From Acidobacteriota bacterium (GTDB lineage: Bacteria > Acidobacteriota > Terriglobia > Acidiferrales > UBA7541): 64,000 nucleotides of DNA. A program made the translations under genes and the position numbers. The stretch covers positions 1-64,000 of the forward strand of contig JAJPIE010000037.1 of the NCBI GenBank assembly GCA_021324935.1, given 5' to 3'. Below are positions 8,037 through 17,237 of the stretch, one piece after another (position 1 is the stretch's first letter; each line of letters opens with the position of its first letter). The notes under the pieces are model-generated. The model did not search any database. It was not told the DNA's origin and worked only from the letters and a program-made list of their open reading frames with translations.

Positions 8037-9587
8037 CTAGAGCGACCTCAGAAAATCCAGGATCGCCTGCTTATCCGCTGCCGAAAGTGCATCAAAGTTC
8101 CGGATCACCGTATTTGCCTCCGAAGGTCCGTAACAACCCGTCGCGTTCTCTCGGTCCTCGTGATCGCAGTCCATTCCCGCGGACCGGTGGGCCTCAATCG
8201 CCGCCAGCAGGTCGCTGGTGCGGCCATCGTGCAGGAAAAATCGCCGTTGTCCCACGCCCCAAAGCGGGGTCGTGCGGAACATGTCGCCCGTGGCCTTTCC
8301 CTGGGTGATGTCGTCGGCCAGGCCTTTGCCCATGTGGTGGATCAACAGATCCGAAAACAGGTGCGCTTCGACGTTTTGGAGCGCCTCCGTTTCGCTTTGC
8401 GGAGGCGTCACCATTACCGGCGTGTGGCACGCAAAACACCCAATGCCCGGGTTATGCACATCCGTTCCGAACAGTTGCATGCCGCGTTGCGCGCTCGCGC
8501 TCATCGGCGACGCCTGGGGCGCGTCCAGGAAGCGCATGAAGATTGCGAACATCTGCCAGTCCGGCAGAATGTGAAATGGATTGTAGAAGCTCTGATTCCG
8601 TTCATCGGTCGGATCGTTCCGGAAGATGTCGTTGGGCTCGCTCTTGTTCACCGTGCAGTTCGGAGCTTCGTCGGTGGCCTGCGGAAACAGGTCGTTCGTT
8701 ACGCCCATCTCGACGTTGTACGCCTCGCCGGCGAAAATCATGATCGACTTGTTCTGCGCCTTCCAGCCGAATCGCGTGATTGTTCCGTCATTCGGGCTGC
8801 GGTTCGGCATCCCCTGAATGCCAAGTTCCTGCCGGATCGCTGCGGTTGCTGCAAACCGGTCCAGAATTTCGCGATCCTGAATTCCATCAATGATGCCCAG
8901 TCCGAATAGCTGCAAGGGGATCCGGAACCTTACGTTGCCGCGCTTATACTCGCCATCAAAATCCGTCGGCGGCAGATCGTTTGCCGTGCACGATCCCGGT
9001 TGCCCGTTCGGAAATACGTCGGACCGGCCCACTACTGTGAAGAGTTGGTGCACGCCCCCATCCGGCGTCCCATCCGCCTTCCGCACGAATCGTACTTCGC
9101 GAATCGGCCCGTATTGCTGGATGAACGAGGGCACCTTATTCGCTGCTCCCTTGCGGTGCGCCATCAGGTCGAACATCGGGTTCTCTGGCGCCCGGTATTG
9201 ATTCGGAGGATCCTGCGGATTCGGCACCATGAAGCCACCCGAACCTCCAAAGGCCGGCTGGTTGTGACAAGCCGTGCATTGATCCCCGTTGAATCGCACG
9301 CCCAGCCCCGATGAATTCGTCTGCGTCACCAGGTTGCCCTTCGCTGGATCCGTGTACGACCCCAGCGTGATGTCGCTGCACCCATCGCACACCGCTTCCA
9401 ATTGCAGCGCGCGATTCAGTCCTTCGTTGAACATCGATAGTTCGATCGGCGTCAGCCCCTTCAGCGGCGCCCCTGCCCCCGGCGATCCTTGCCGGAGCCC
9501 CGGATCTTTTTGCGCCCAGCAAACGCCCTGGCCTGCCCCCAATACCCACAAACAACAGAACACACTGACCCCAACGCGCAAGCGCAT
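8037..9587 (-). CDS. Di-heme oxidoreductase (DUF1111/DHOR, putative peroxidase)
   Basis: A 516-aa periplasmic c-type cytochrome, started at the ATG after GGAGAG with a signal peptide (RVGVSVFCCLWVLGAGQGVCWAQ). Two heme-binding motifs are visible, QCTACHNQPAFGGSGG near residue 110 and GCFACHTP about 280 residues later. They are followed by LWGVGQRRFFLHDGRTSDL and IEAHRS, which are hallmarks of the DUF1111 family related to MauG/CcpA peroxidases. It likely reduces peroxide or oxidises a periplasmic substrate using electrons from small cytochromes. It is monocistronic, with its own terminator, and lies 21 kb from the multiheme locus. Confidence 0.85.
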   Translation of the reverse strand: MRLRVGVSVFCCLWVLGAGQGVCWAQKDPGLRQGSPGAGAPLKGLTPIELSMFNEGLNRALQLEAVCDGCSDITLGSYTDPAKGNLVTQTNSSGLGVRFNGDQCTACHNQPAFGGSGGFMVPNPQDPPNQYRAPENPMFDLMAHRKGAANKVPSFIQQYGPIREVRFVRKADGTPDGGVHQLFTVVGRSDVFPNGQPGSCTANDLPPTDFDGEYKRGNVRFRIPLQLFGLGIIDGIQDREILDRFAATAAIRQELGIQGMPNRSPNDGTITRFGWKAQNKSIMIFAGEAYNVEMGVTNDLFPQATDEAPNCTVNKSEPNDIFRNDPTDERNQSFYNPFHILPDWQMFAIFMRFLDAPQASPMSASAQRGMQLFGTDVHNPGIGCFACHTPVMVTPPQSETEALQNVEAHLFSDLLIHHMGKGLADDITQGKATGDMFRTTPLWGVGQRRFFLHDGRTSDLLAAIEAHRSAGMDCDHEDRENATGCYGPSEANTVIRNFDALSAADKQAILDFLRSL

Positions 9588-9886
9588 GGCTTTTCTCTCC
9601 TTTAGTTTTTCGCGATACCTGATCGGGCGCGGCCGCCCGCAATTTCTCCCCGCCTCGCGGGGATGCGGCGGCAATTCCGCGCACTCTACGGGCAGCCCCT
9701 TCGCCCAATCAATGGATCGTCGATTCGCTTCACCTTCCTTTCTTCTTCCCAGCTATGCATTTAAGGACACGGGAATTAGCCGGACTACCTGCCCGCAGAC
9801 TCCTTATCCTGTGCTTTTCCTTTCTCAAACTTCACCCGCTCACGCTACAATCTGGCCACTCGTTTTTCCGGACGGAGATCGCCCCT

Positions 9887-12016
9887 TTGCCCAAGTCCAC
9901 GCTCCTGTTCCGCTTCGACCCTTTCGAGGTGGACGCCACCGCCGGCCAGCTCCGCAAGCATGGCCTCAAGCTCCGTCTTTCCGGGCAGCCCCTTGAGATC
10001 CTGATCATGCTCCTCGAGCATCCTGGTGCGGTCGTTACCCGCGAGGAAATTCGCCAGCGCTTGTGGTCCTCCGAGACCTTTGTGGATTTTGAAAACAGCC
10101 TGAACAAAGCCATCAACAAGCTTCGCCAGGCTCTTTCCGACTCATCCGACAAGCCCACCTACATTGAGACCCTGCCTCGCCGTGGTTACCGCTTTCTCCA
10201 GCCCGTCCAACGCATCGAATCGCAGACTGTATCCGTGCAACCCGAGCCCTTCGCCCCTGCGACTTTCTCTTCCGCTCCCATCGCAACTCCCAATAAACCG
10301 CCAAAGGCCCGCGCACTTCGGCTTACTCTTTTCGTTGCCGCTGCTCTGATCTTTCTGGGTTTCTCATGGCTCTTCTTCCGTCCGCTGCCGGCCCCTCGCA
10401 TTTTGAAAATCACACCTCTCACCACTTCCGGCCGTGCTGACATGTTCGGCCGCCTGCAAACCGATGGCGTCCGCCTGTTCTTTCTCGAGCGCCGAGGCCA
10501 TCGCTGGCAACTCTCCCAGATGCCCGCTTCCGGCGGAGCCGTCGAGCCGTTTCCCACTTCGCTCTCCAATGCAAAAATTCTCTCCGTCTCGCCCGACGCC
10601 TCCGAACTCCTGCTCGCCTCCTTCACCGAGCGCGGCCGCCTGCTCGCACTCTGGCTCATGCCTTCCGTCGGCGGCACGCCCCGCCGTCTCGGCGACCTCA
10701 TGGCCACAGACGCGGTCTTCACTCCGGACGGCGCCCGGATCACCTACGCCAACGACGACGGAATTTTCGAAGTTGCCCGCGACACTCTCAATCCTCGTAA
10801 GCTCCTCGGCGCCAAAGGCCCTAAGCAGAGTCTCTCCTGGTCGCCCGACGGCAGGGAACTCCGCTTCGAGTGGATCACCGCCCCGCAAGACGGAGCCACT
10901 CTCTGGTCTGTTTCTTCCGATTCACGCAAGCTCCACCAGCTTTTTCCGGATTGGAGGGAAGCTCCCGCTCAGTGCTGTGGCCGCTTCTCCCCCGATGGCC
11001 GCTACTTTTTTTTCGTGGGTTTTTCGCCAGATGGCTCTCGCGCTGTTTACGCGCTCCGCGAGCCGCGCGGCTTTCTATTTCGCCGTTCTCTTCCACAGCG
11101 TTTGGACACCAGCCCTTTCTTCCTCGACGAGCCCGTACCCGGGCTCGATGGCCGCCATCTTTATTCGCTGGTCATCGATGCGCGTAGCGAGTACGTGCGC
11201 TTTGATCCATCCACTCACGATCTCCATCCGTTGCTTGGTGGCGCCAGCGCTTCCTGGCTGAACATCGCTCCCTCATTGGATCGGGGCGTCTTTCGCGGCG
11301 AGGGCAGCGCTCTTTTCATTAGCAAACTCAACGGCAGCGAGCGCGGCGAACTTGTTCCCGCGTCCCTCCATCCCGAAATCCCTGCCCTCAGCCCCGACGG
11401 CAAGCAAATACTTTTTTGCGCAAAACCTTCAGGCTCGCCGTTCTTCAAAATCTCCGCCGTTTCCCCCGATGGCGGCCCGGTGCACGACCTCGTCTCCGAA
11501 TCCTTTTCCGTTTACGCGCCCTCCTGGTCCCCTGACAGTGGCAAATTTCTCTATGCCGCGGATCCCGACGATTCCACCCATACCGGCGTGTTTGTGTACG
11601 ACTGCAATACCAAACACTCCCGCAAAATCCCCGGCTCCGAGGGCTTGTGGAAGTCCCGCTACTCTCCCGACGGAAAGTTCGTCGTCAGCGTCTCCGGCGA
11701 CAACAAATCCGTTCATCTCTTCGACGTTTCGTCGCAAAAATGGACCGTCATTGCCCAAGGCAAGGTCTTAAGTCCCGTCGCCTGGTCCGCCGACTCCAAA
11801 TTCCTCTTCTTTCAGGATGTCCTTGAGGACGACGAGCCCGTTCATCGCTACGACCTGCAAACCCGCAAAACGGACCTCGCCATGGAATGCCGGCCCCTCC
11901 TCGAAGGCGGGGTTCTCCGCTGTGGCTTTGAAGACGTGCTTCCCGACGGCTCGCTCCTGCTTCACCTTACCCGCGGCGACCACAACGTCTACTCGCTCGC
12001 GCTTGATCTCCCCTGA
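9887..12016 (+). CDS. Winged-helix regulator fused to a TolB/PD40 beta-propeller
   Basis: I start it at TTG, 8 nt after GGAG, so that the wing-helix begins at once (STLLFRFDPFEVDATAGQL). The track ATG is 44 codons upstream without a ribosome site and remains possible. Residues about 5-105 are an OmpR/CadC-type DNA-binding domain (VVTREEIRQRLW, then IETLPRRGYRFL). One transmembrane helix follows (LRLTLFVAAALIFLGFSWLFF), then about 500 residues of repeated SPDG-type propeller blades. The arrangement is that of a membrane-bound transcription activator of CadC type with a periplasmic sensor. The ligand is unknown. It is a common acidobacterial architecture. Confidence 0.82.
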   Translation: MPKSTLLFRFDPFEVDATAGQLRKHGLKLRLSGQPLEILIMLLEHPGAVVTREEIRQRLWSSETFVDFENSLNKAINKLRQALSDSSDKPTYIETLPRRGYRFLQPVQRIESQTVSVQPEPFAPATFSSAPIATPNKPPKARALRLTLFVAAALIFLGFSWLFFRPLPAPRILKITPLTTSGRADMFGRLQTDGVRLFFLERRGHRWQLSQMPASGGAVEPFPTSLSNAKILSVSPDASELLLASFTERGRLLALWLMPSVGGTPRRLGDLMATDAVFTPDGARITYANDDGIFEVARDTLNPRKLLGAKGPKQSLSWSPDGRELRFEWITAPQDGATLWSVSSDSRKLHQLFPDWREAPAQCCGRFSPDGRYFFFVGFSPDGSRAVYALREPRGFLFRRSLPQRLDTSPFFLDEPVPGLDGRHLYSLVIDARSEYVRFDPSTHDLHPLLGGASASWLNIAPSLDRGVFRGEGSALFISKLNGSERGELVPASLHPEIPALSPDGKQILFCAKPSGSPFFKISAVSPDGGPVHDLVSESFSVYAPSWSPDSGKFLYAADPDDSTHTGVFVYDCNTKHSRKIPGSEGLWKSRYSPDGKFVVSVSGDNKSVHLFDVSSQKWTVIAQGKVLSPVAWSADSKFLFFQDVLEDDEPVHRYDLQTRKTDLAMECRPLLEGGVLRCGFEDVLPDGSLLLHLTRGDHNVYSLALDLP

Positions 12017-12082
12017 CCCCCGGACTTTTCTTCTCCCCTCTCCCCGCGTACACTTCCTGTGTCTGCGCTTTGGGGGATGGTC

Positions 12083-14425
12083 ATGATTTTGGATTTCTAC
12101 GGCTTGCGGGAGCAGCCGTTCGGCGTCACGCCGGACCCTGCCTACCTCTACGCCAGCCGGACCCACTGCGCCGCGCTGGACTCCCTCTCCGATGCCATCC
12201 TCTCCGACCGCGGCTTCCTCGCCCTCATCGCCGACCCCGGCATGGGCAAGACGACGCTCCTTCATCAGGTCCTCGACTCGGTCGGCGCCACCGCCCGCGC
12301 CGTCTTTCTTTTCCAGACGCAGTGCGACTCCCGCGAATTTTTCCAGTACCTGATGAGCGAGCTTGGTGTCGATTTCACCGGCATGGGCCTCGTCGCCATG
12401 CACAACAAGTTGAACGAAATCCTCTTCAACGAAATGCTCGCCGGCCGCCGCTTCGTCCTCATCGTCGACGAAGCCCAAAACCTTGACGACAACGTCCTCG
12501 AGACCATCCGCATGCTCTCCAACTTCGAAACCACGCATGCCAAGCTCATGCAGATCATCCTCGCCGGCCAGCCCCAGCTCGGCGAAAAGCTCCAACAGAA
12601 ACATCTTGCCCAGCTTCTTCAGCGCCTCACCGTTGTGCAATACCTCGAACCGTTCACTCCCGAAGAGACCGCCGGCTACATCCACCACCGCCTCAAGGTC
12701 GCCGGCTATCAGGGTCTGCCTCTCTTCGATTCTTCCGCTCTCGCCTTGATCGCCGAAGAAAGTCGCGGCATTCCCCGCGACATCAACAAAATTTGTTTTC
12801 GCGCCCTCCTCGAAGGCTACGCCGCTGACGCCCGCCTGATCGGCTCCGACCTCGTCGAAAAAGCCATTCGCCGCCACAAACTCCAAGCCCCGCCTCGCCC
12901 CCAACCGGCTTCTTCATCCGCTCCTGCTTTAATTCCTGTTCCTCCCCCGCCGCAGGCCGCTCTTCAGCCTGCCCCGCAGCCTAAAGCCGTTGCGGCGGCC
13001 GCTGGTGCGGGCGCTGTCGCTGGGGCGAATCTCACTTACCCCGCAACGAAAAATTCGCGTTGGAATCCCTGGAAACTCCGCACAATTTCTTCCGTCGTCC
13101 TGCTTCTTTTCGGCAGCCTGCTGCTTCCGCATGACGCCATTCCTCGCGTCGCGAAAACCCTTCAGCAAAAGCTGACCGCCACTCGAGATCTTGTGCAGCG
13201 CCAGGCCGCGGAACTTGCCCGCTCATCGCCCGTCCCGCGCGTATCCCCCGGCGCCGGCTCCTCGCTTATTTCCAACGCCGGCTTTGCCTCCTTGCCCAAC
13301 GTCACCTCCGTCGAGGCCTTCACCACCGCTTCCGACGCTCAGGTCGTCGTCAATGTCGATACTGCTGTTCAATACGACTCCGCGCGCCTCGATTCCCCCG
13401 ATCGCGTCTATTTCGATCTTCGAGGCGCGCGTCTCGCTCCTTCCGTTGACGCAAAAATCTCTCCGGCGCAGCCCGGCCTGCTCCAGGCTGTCCGCGTCGC
13501 GCAAAACGCAGACGGCGGCGTCCGGCTTGTGCTCGATGCCGGCGGCCCCACCGATTTTTCCGCGAAGCTGCTTCCCGATCCCTACCGCTTGGTCATCGAT
13601 GTCCGCGCAAAGACTTCCCCCGCCGGCGACGCCCCGCAGGAATCGCTCGCCCGCGAGCTCGGCCTCAAGGTCAATCGGATCGCCATCGATCCCGGCCACG
13701 GCGGCTACGACACCGGCACCATCGGCCCGCATGGCCTCATGGAAAAGGATCTTTGCCTTGACGTTGCCATGCGTCTCGGCCAGCTCCTCAAGGAAAATCT
13801 TCCGGGCGCCGAAATTATCTATACGCGCACCGATGATCGCCACGTCTCCCTCGAGGAACGCACCGCCATCGCCAACGACGCCGGCGCTGACCTCTTCATC
13901 TCCGTCCACGCCAATTCCAGCCGCATCCGTGATATTCGCGGCGCCGAAACTTTCTATTTCAGCCTCGCTGATTCCCGCGAAGCCCGCGACCTCGCCTCCC
14001 GCGAAAACGCGCTCTCTGAATCCTCCCTCCACGAGCTTCCCGACCTCCTTCGCAAAATCACCCGCAATGAAAAAGTAGCCGAGTCGCGCCAGCTCGCCGC
14101 CGACATTCAGCAGTCCCTCTCCGCGCAGCTTCAGGCCGTCAGCCGCCAGGAAACCAACCGCGGCGTCAAGCACGCGCCCTTCCTCGTCCTCACCGGCGCC
14201 AACATGCCCGCCGTCCTCTCCGAAATCTCCTTCGTCAGCAATGCCGCTGACGAGTCCCTACTGCTGGAATCCGCTCAGCGCCAGCGCATCGCCGAAGCCC
14301 TCTTTCGCGGCGTCTCCTCCTACCTCAACCGCCTCTCCGCCACCCCAGCTCCGAATCTGGCCCCGCAACGCCAAGGCACTGCCCAAGCGGTAACCAAAAC
14401 CTCAGCAAAAAATACCGGCCTCTAG
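12083..14425 (+). CDS. ExeA-type AAA ATPase fused to AMIN and N-acetylmuramoyl-L-alanine amidase
   Basis: A 780-aa fusion, started at the ATG 5 nt after GGGGGA (track start 8 codons upstream). Residues 1-270 are a GspA/ExeA-like AAA ATPase: FYGLREQPFGVTPDP, Walker A ADPGMGKTTLL, Walker B FVLIVDEAQNL. A Pro/Ala-rich linker and one transmembrane helix (SSVVLLLFGSLLL, about 345) follow. Then comes an AMIN domain (VTSVEAFTTASDAQVVVNVD) and an Amidase_3 domain (RIAIDPGHGGYDTG, GLMEKDLCLDVAMRL, SVHANSS, EISFVSN) with the Zn-binding His and Glu in place. ATP binding inside is thereby joined to septal or pore-making peptidoglycan cleavage outside. It may serve assembly of a wall-spanning machine; no secretion genes are adjacent. 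Confidence 0.85.
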   Translation: MILDFYGLREQPFGVTPDPAYLYASRTHCAALDSLSDAILSDRGFLALIADPGMGKTTLLHQVLDSVGATARAVFLFQTQCDSREFFQYLMSELGVDFTGMGLVAMHNKLNEILFNEMLAGRRFVLIVDEAQNLDDNVLETIRMLSNFETTHAKLMQIILAGQPQLGEKLQQKHLAQLLQRLTVVQYLEPFTPEETAGYIHHRLKVAGYQGLPLFDSSALALIAEESRGIPRDINKICFRALLEGYAADARLIGSDLVEKAIRRHKLQAPPRPQPASSSAPALIPVPPPPQAALQPAPQPKAVAAAAGAGAVAGANLTYPATKNSRWNPWKLRTISSVVLLLFGSLLLPHDAIPRVAKTLQQKLTATRDLVQRQAAELARSSPVPRVSPGAGSSLISNAGFASLPNVTSVEAFTTASDAQVVVNVDTAVQYDSARLDSPDRVYFDLRGARLAPSVDAKISPAQPGLLQAVRVAQNADGGVRLVLDAGGPTDFSAKLLPDPYRLVIDVRAKTSPAGDAPQESLARELGLKVNRIAIDPGHGGYDTGTIGPHGLMEKDLCLDVAMRLGQLLKENLPGAEIIYTRTDDRHVSLEERTAIANDAGADLFISVHANSSRIRDIRGAETFYFSLADSREARDLASRENALSESSLHELPDLLRKITRNEKVAESRQLAADIQQSLSAQLQAVSRQETNRGVKHAPFLVLTGANMPAVLSEISFVSNAADESLLLESAQRQRIAEALFRGVSSYLNRLSATPAPNLAPQRQGTAQAVTKTSAKNTGL

Positions 14426-14467
14426 CGGCCAACCCTCCCTGTAGTGGCCAACCCTATTTCCTTTGTA

Positions 14468-14500
14468 GTGGCCGAACTTTAGATCGGCCACCTTTCTTCC
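14468..14500 (+). terminator. Terminator after the amidase fusion gene
   Basis: GTGGCCGA-ACTTTAGA-TCGGCCAC followed by CTTTCTTCC. It is preceded by two partial copies of the same arm (GCGGCCAACCCT, GTGGCCAACCCT), so the element looks like a small expanded repeat built from one terminator arm. Confidence 0.65.
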
Positions 14501-14653
14501 GTAGCGTAAGGCCCGGTTTTCAGGGGGGCGGCGCATTTATCCGGGCTGGCCTACCCTTTCGGTTTGGTGTTCAGTCCCATGACGTGTTTTGCAGGCTGCC
14601 CCTAGACATTCTTTACACATCGGCGCGCGCGGTAGGCGCGCTGGGGTGTCACT

Positions 14654-14965
14654 ATGGCATGGAAGACTGTGGATATTCACGAGCAACATGTTCGATTCGT
14701 GATAGAAGCTGCCGCGGGTTTACGACCATTCCGTTCTCTGTGCACTGAGTTCGGGAATTCTCTTCCAACGGGGTACTTGTGGCTGCGACGGTATAGGGAA
14801 TTGGGCCTGCGTGGTATTGCCGAGCGGAGCCGCCGGTCCCCGCGGCGTGTGGCCCAGGTTGCCATACCAGATTTCACAGCCAATCGCTGTGATGTAGGTT
14901 CTCACATTGGAACTGGTACAAAACCTCGGGCTGGTCAGCAGCATTCACGGCTTGAGCGACAGTAG
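14654..14965 (+). pseudogene. IS481-like transposase remnant (N-terminal HTH only)
   Basis: The first about 70 residues (MAWKTVDIHEQHVRFVIEAA, then PTGYLWLRRYRELGLRGIAERSRR) are the N-terminal helix-turn-helix of IS481/IS3-like transposases. The sequence then changes character and stops at 103 codons, without the DDE integrase core that should follow. A full transposase is about 300-400 aa, so this is a truncated, probably inactive copy. No complete terminal inverted repeats were recognised. Confidence 0.7.
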
Positions 14966-15083
14966 CCGGCGTCCCTGCCCCTGTGCCCACCAACTGCCCT
15001 TTCAGGTCATGAACTTTATACTGAACGTGAAGCACGAGCATCCCAAGCGGGAACGAAGTTGGCGCGAATTCTAGGCCGTAACT
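14874..15083 (-). pseudogene. Open-frame remnant without start
   Basis: Directly after the TAG of the winged-helix/TPR gene, a minus-strand frame stays open for about 70 codons (YGLEFAPTSFPLGMLVLHVQ ... VAQAVNAADQPEVLYQF) and then stops. It has no start or ribosome site and abuts the transposase remnant. It may be the broken tail of a gene cut by the insertion, or chance. I do not recognise it. Confidence 0.25.
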
Positions 15084-17042
15084 CTAGTTTGGTCCGCTTT
15101 TTCGGATCAATTCCTGGAATCTTCTCTCTGTTCGCAGCGAGTCGAATCGGGGTTCAACTCGGATAGGTGGCAGGTCGTGCATCCGATAGCTGCGTTCCAG
15201 CCAGTCCAGTGCCGAGTCTGTTTCACCGAGTGCTGTGTAGATGACGGCAAGGAAGTATGGCGAAACATAATGGTTGCGAGTCGCAGCCAGCAGATCGGAG
15301 AGTATCGTGCGGGCCTCCGTAGTGCTTCCCGAAAGGGCGTAGGCGTGCGCAAGCTGGGTCTTCATTTCGTCGCTTCCACCAGAGAGGTCACACGCTCTGC
15401 GAAACACCACAATCGCGTCAACGAACTTTCCTTTCTGTTCGTAGGCCCAACCTAGACGTTCTAGGGCGGGAAGAAAGTCAGGCTCTATCTCGAGAACGCG
15501 CTTTGCCTCTTGAATGGCGTGGTCATAGTCACGCGCGAAGTAGAAGGTTTCTGCCACGATTGCACCCACGATCGGAGACCGCGGTTCGATTTCTTGCGCC
15601 CGTTTTGCTTCCGAAATTGCCTCCTTGTGCCGGCCCAAATGCGAAAGATAATCCTCCGCATACCACAAATGCGCGGTCGCGTAGCTAGGATCCCACCGGA
15701 TTGCTTCCAAAAAGTACTTCGCGCCTGCTTGCCAGTCGAAGTCGTACTTGATTTCCAAATCTGCAAGCGCCGTGTAAGCCTCGGCCAACGTTCCGTCGAG
15801 TTGAAGAGCTTTCTCGGCGTATGCCTTCGCCTTCGGATAGGCATCTTCTGGTGCCGCAAAGCCATACTCGCCAAGCAGATTGTATGCGTCGGCGAGACCC
15901 GCACAAGCCGGAGCATAGTCAGGCTGCTTTTGCAGAGCCTCTTCAAAGTAAGCTATGGCAGCGCGAAAGCCCTCTCCGCTTCGCTTGTTCCACTCGTAAC
16001 GGCCTCGCAGATAGGCATCGTGTGCTTCAGCCGAGATAGCGGAAGCAGATGCCAGCTTGTGTTCCTGCTCGGCAGTAAGCTGAATCCTGATATGGTCAGC
16101 AACCGCTGTCGCGATTTCTCGCTGCAGGCCGAGAGTGTCACCCAAGTCGCGGTCGTATTCCTCGGCCCAGATATGCGTCTGGGTCGCCACGTCAATGAGT
16201 TGGACCGTGGCTCGAACACGGTTGTACTCCCGCCGGATGCTGCCCTCCAGGACGTAGTTGGCTGCAACCTCTTTCCCAATTTGCGCAATGTCTTTGCCAC
16301 TGTGCTTGTAGCTCATTGCCGTTAACCGGCCGATCACCCCCAATCGATTCGGGTCGAGGAGGGCCAGTTGGGTCGTGATTTCTTCGGTGATGCCGTCGCT
16401 AAAGTACTCTTGCTGAGGGTCGCCGCTCAAATTGTCAAGGGGTATGACGATGAGTGTAACTCTTTCGCTCGCGAACGGATGCCGTGACAACATCTTGCGC
16501 TTGAACAGGAAGCTAAACGGGGCAGCAATACAGAGCGCCAGAATAACCACCGCGATGATCGGCCATCTCCGAGCCCCATGACGCGCTCCCAGAACCAAAC
16601 TCGACGAATTTCCGTTGCTCGTAGCACTCGGGGCAATCTCTGGGCTCAAGTCGGATGGTGATGCTTTCCTGGTTTCGGCAGCTTCGCTCTGGTGAACAGA
16701 GACCTGCGTTGTAACTGGGGCAAGAAAGCGGTAACCCCGCCGAGGGATGGTTTCGATGAAGCGCGGGTTGTCGGTGGAATCATTGAGTGCCGCGCGCAGC
16801 TTCTTGATAGCAGTGTTGAGCCCATCGTCAAATTCGACGAAGGTGTCGGAAGGCCAGAGCCGTTGGCGAATCTCTTCCCGCGTGACCACTTCACCTGGAC
16901 GGTCCACTAGCATTGCCAGGACCTGGAAGGGCTGGTCCTGAAGCTTGATCCGCAGTCCCCCTTTGGTCAGGATGAACTGCTCGAAATCGGCCTCGAACAA
17001 ACCAAAACGCGCCACTTTGGGCTTGCGCGGGAGATGGTGCAT
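15084..17042 (-). CDS. Winged-helix regulator with TolB-like and TPR domains
   Basis: A 652-aa CadC-like regulator. Residues about 10-110 form an OmpR-type winged helix (VTREEIRQRLWPSDTFVEFD, ETIPRRGYRFLAPV). One transmembrane helix lies near 175 (WPIIAVVILALCIAAPFSFLF). Next is the FlgO/TolB-N-like domain often paired with adenylate-cyclase regulators (IPLDNLSGDPQQEYFSDGIT, YVLEGSIRR, HIWAEEYDR). The C-terminal half is at least six TPR units. It probably senses a periplasmic or protein signal and activates transcription from the membrane. It is divergent from the Ig-like lipoprotein gene across a 195-bp gap, making that gene a candidate target. Confidence 0.85.
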   Translation of the reverse strand: MHHLPRKPKVARFGLFEADFEQFILTKGGLRIKLQDQPFQVLAMLVDRPGEVVTREEIRQRLWPSDTFVEFDDGLNTAIKKLRAALNDSTDNPRFIETIPRRGYRFLAPVTTQVSVHQSEAAETRKASPSDLSPEIAPSATSNGNSSSLVLGARHGARRWPIIAVVILALCIAAPFSFLFKRKMLSRHPFASERVTLIVIPLDNLSGDPQQEYFSDGITEEITTQLALLDPNRLGVIGRLTAMSYKHSGKDIAQIGKEVAANYVLEGSIRREYNRVRATVQLIDVATQTHIWAEEYDRDLGDTLGLQREIATAVADHIRIQLTAEQEHKLASASAISAEAHDAYLRGRYEWNKRSGEGFRAAIAYFEEALQKQPDYAPACAGLADAYNLLGEYGFAAPEDAYPKAKAYAEKALQLDGTLAEAYTALADLEIKYDFDWQAGAKYFLEAIRWDPSYATAHLWYAEDYLSHLGRHKEAISEAKRAQEIEPRSPIVGAIVAETFYFARDYDHAIQEAKRVLEIEPDFLPALERLGWAYEQKGKFVDAIVVFRRACDLSGGSDEMKTQLAHAYALSGSTTEARTILSDLLAATRNHYVSPYFLAVIYTALGETDSALDWLERSYRMHDLPPIRVEPRFDSLRTERRFQELIRKSGPN

Positions 17043-17237
17043 AACTGCTATCTCTTAGACGGTTAGCTAATTTATCCCAGATTGTAGTACAGGAGTTCAG
17101 GAATTTTCCTAAACTCCTGTCTTTGCATGGAATTAGTTGTTCAGATTCCGTCTCGAAATTGATCCTTTGACCCGCTTCAAGGTTGCCCCTAAAAGTTCAC
17201 TGACGAGAGCTTGATATCGCGGGCAGGTGAGGCTGAC

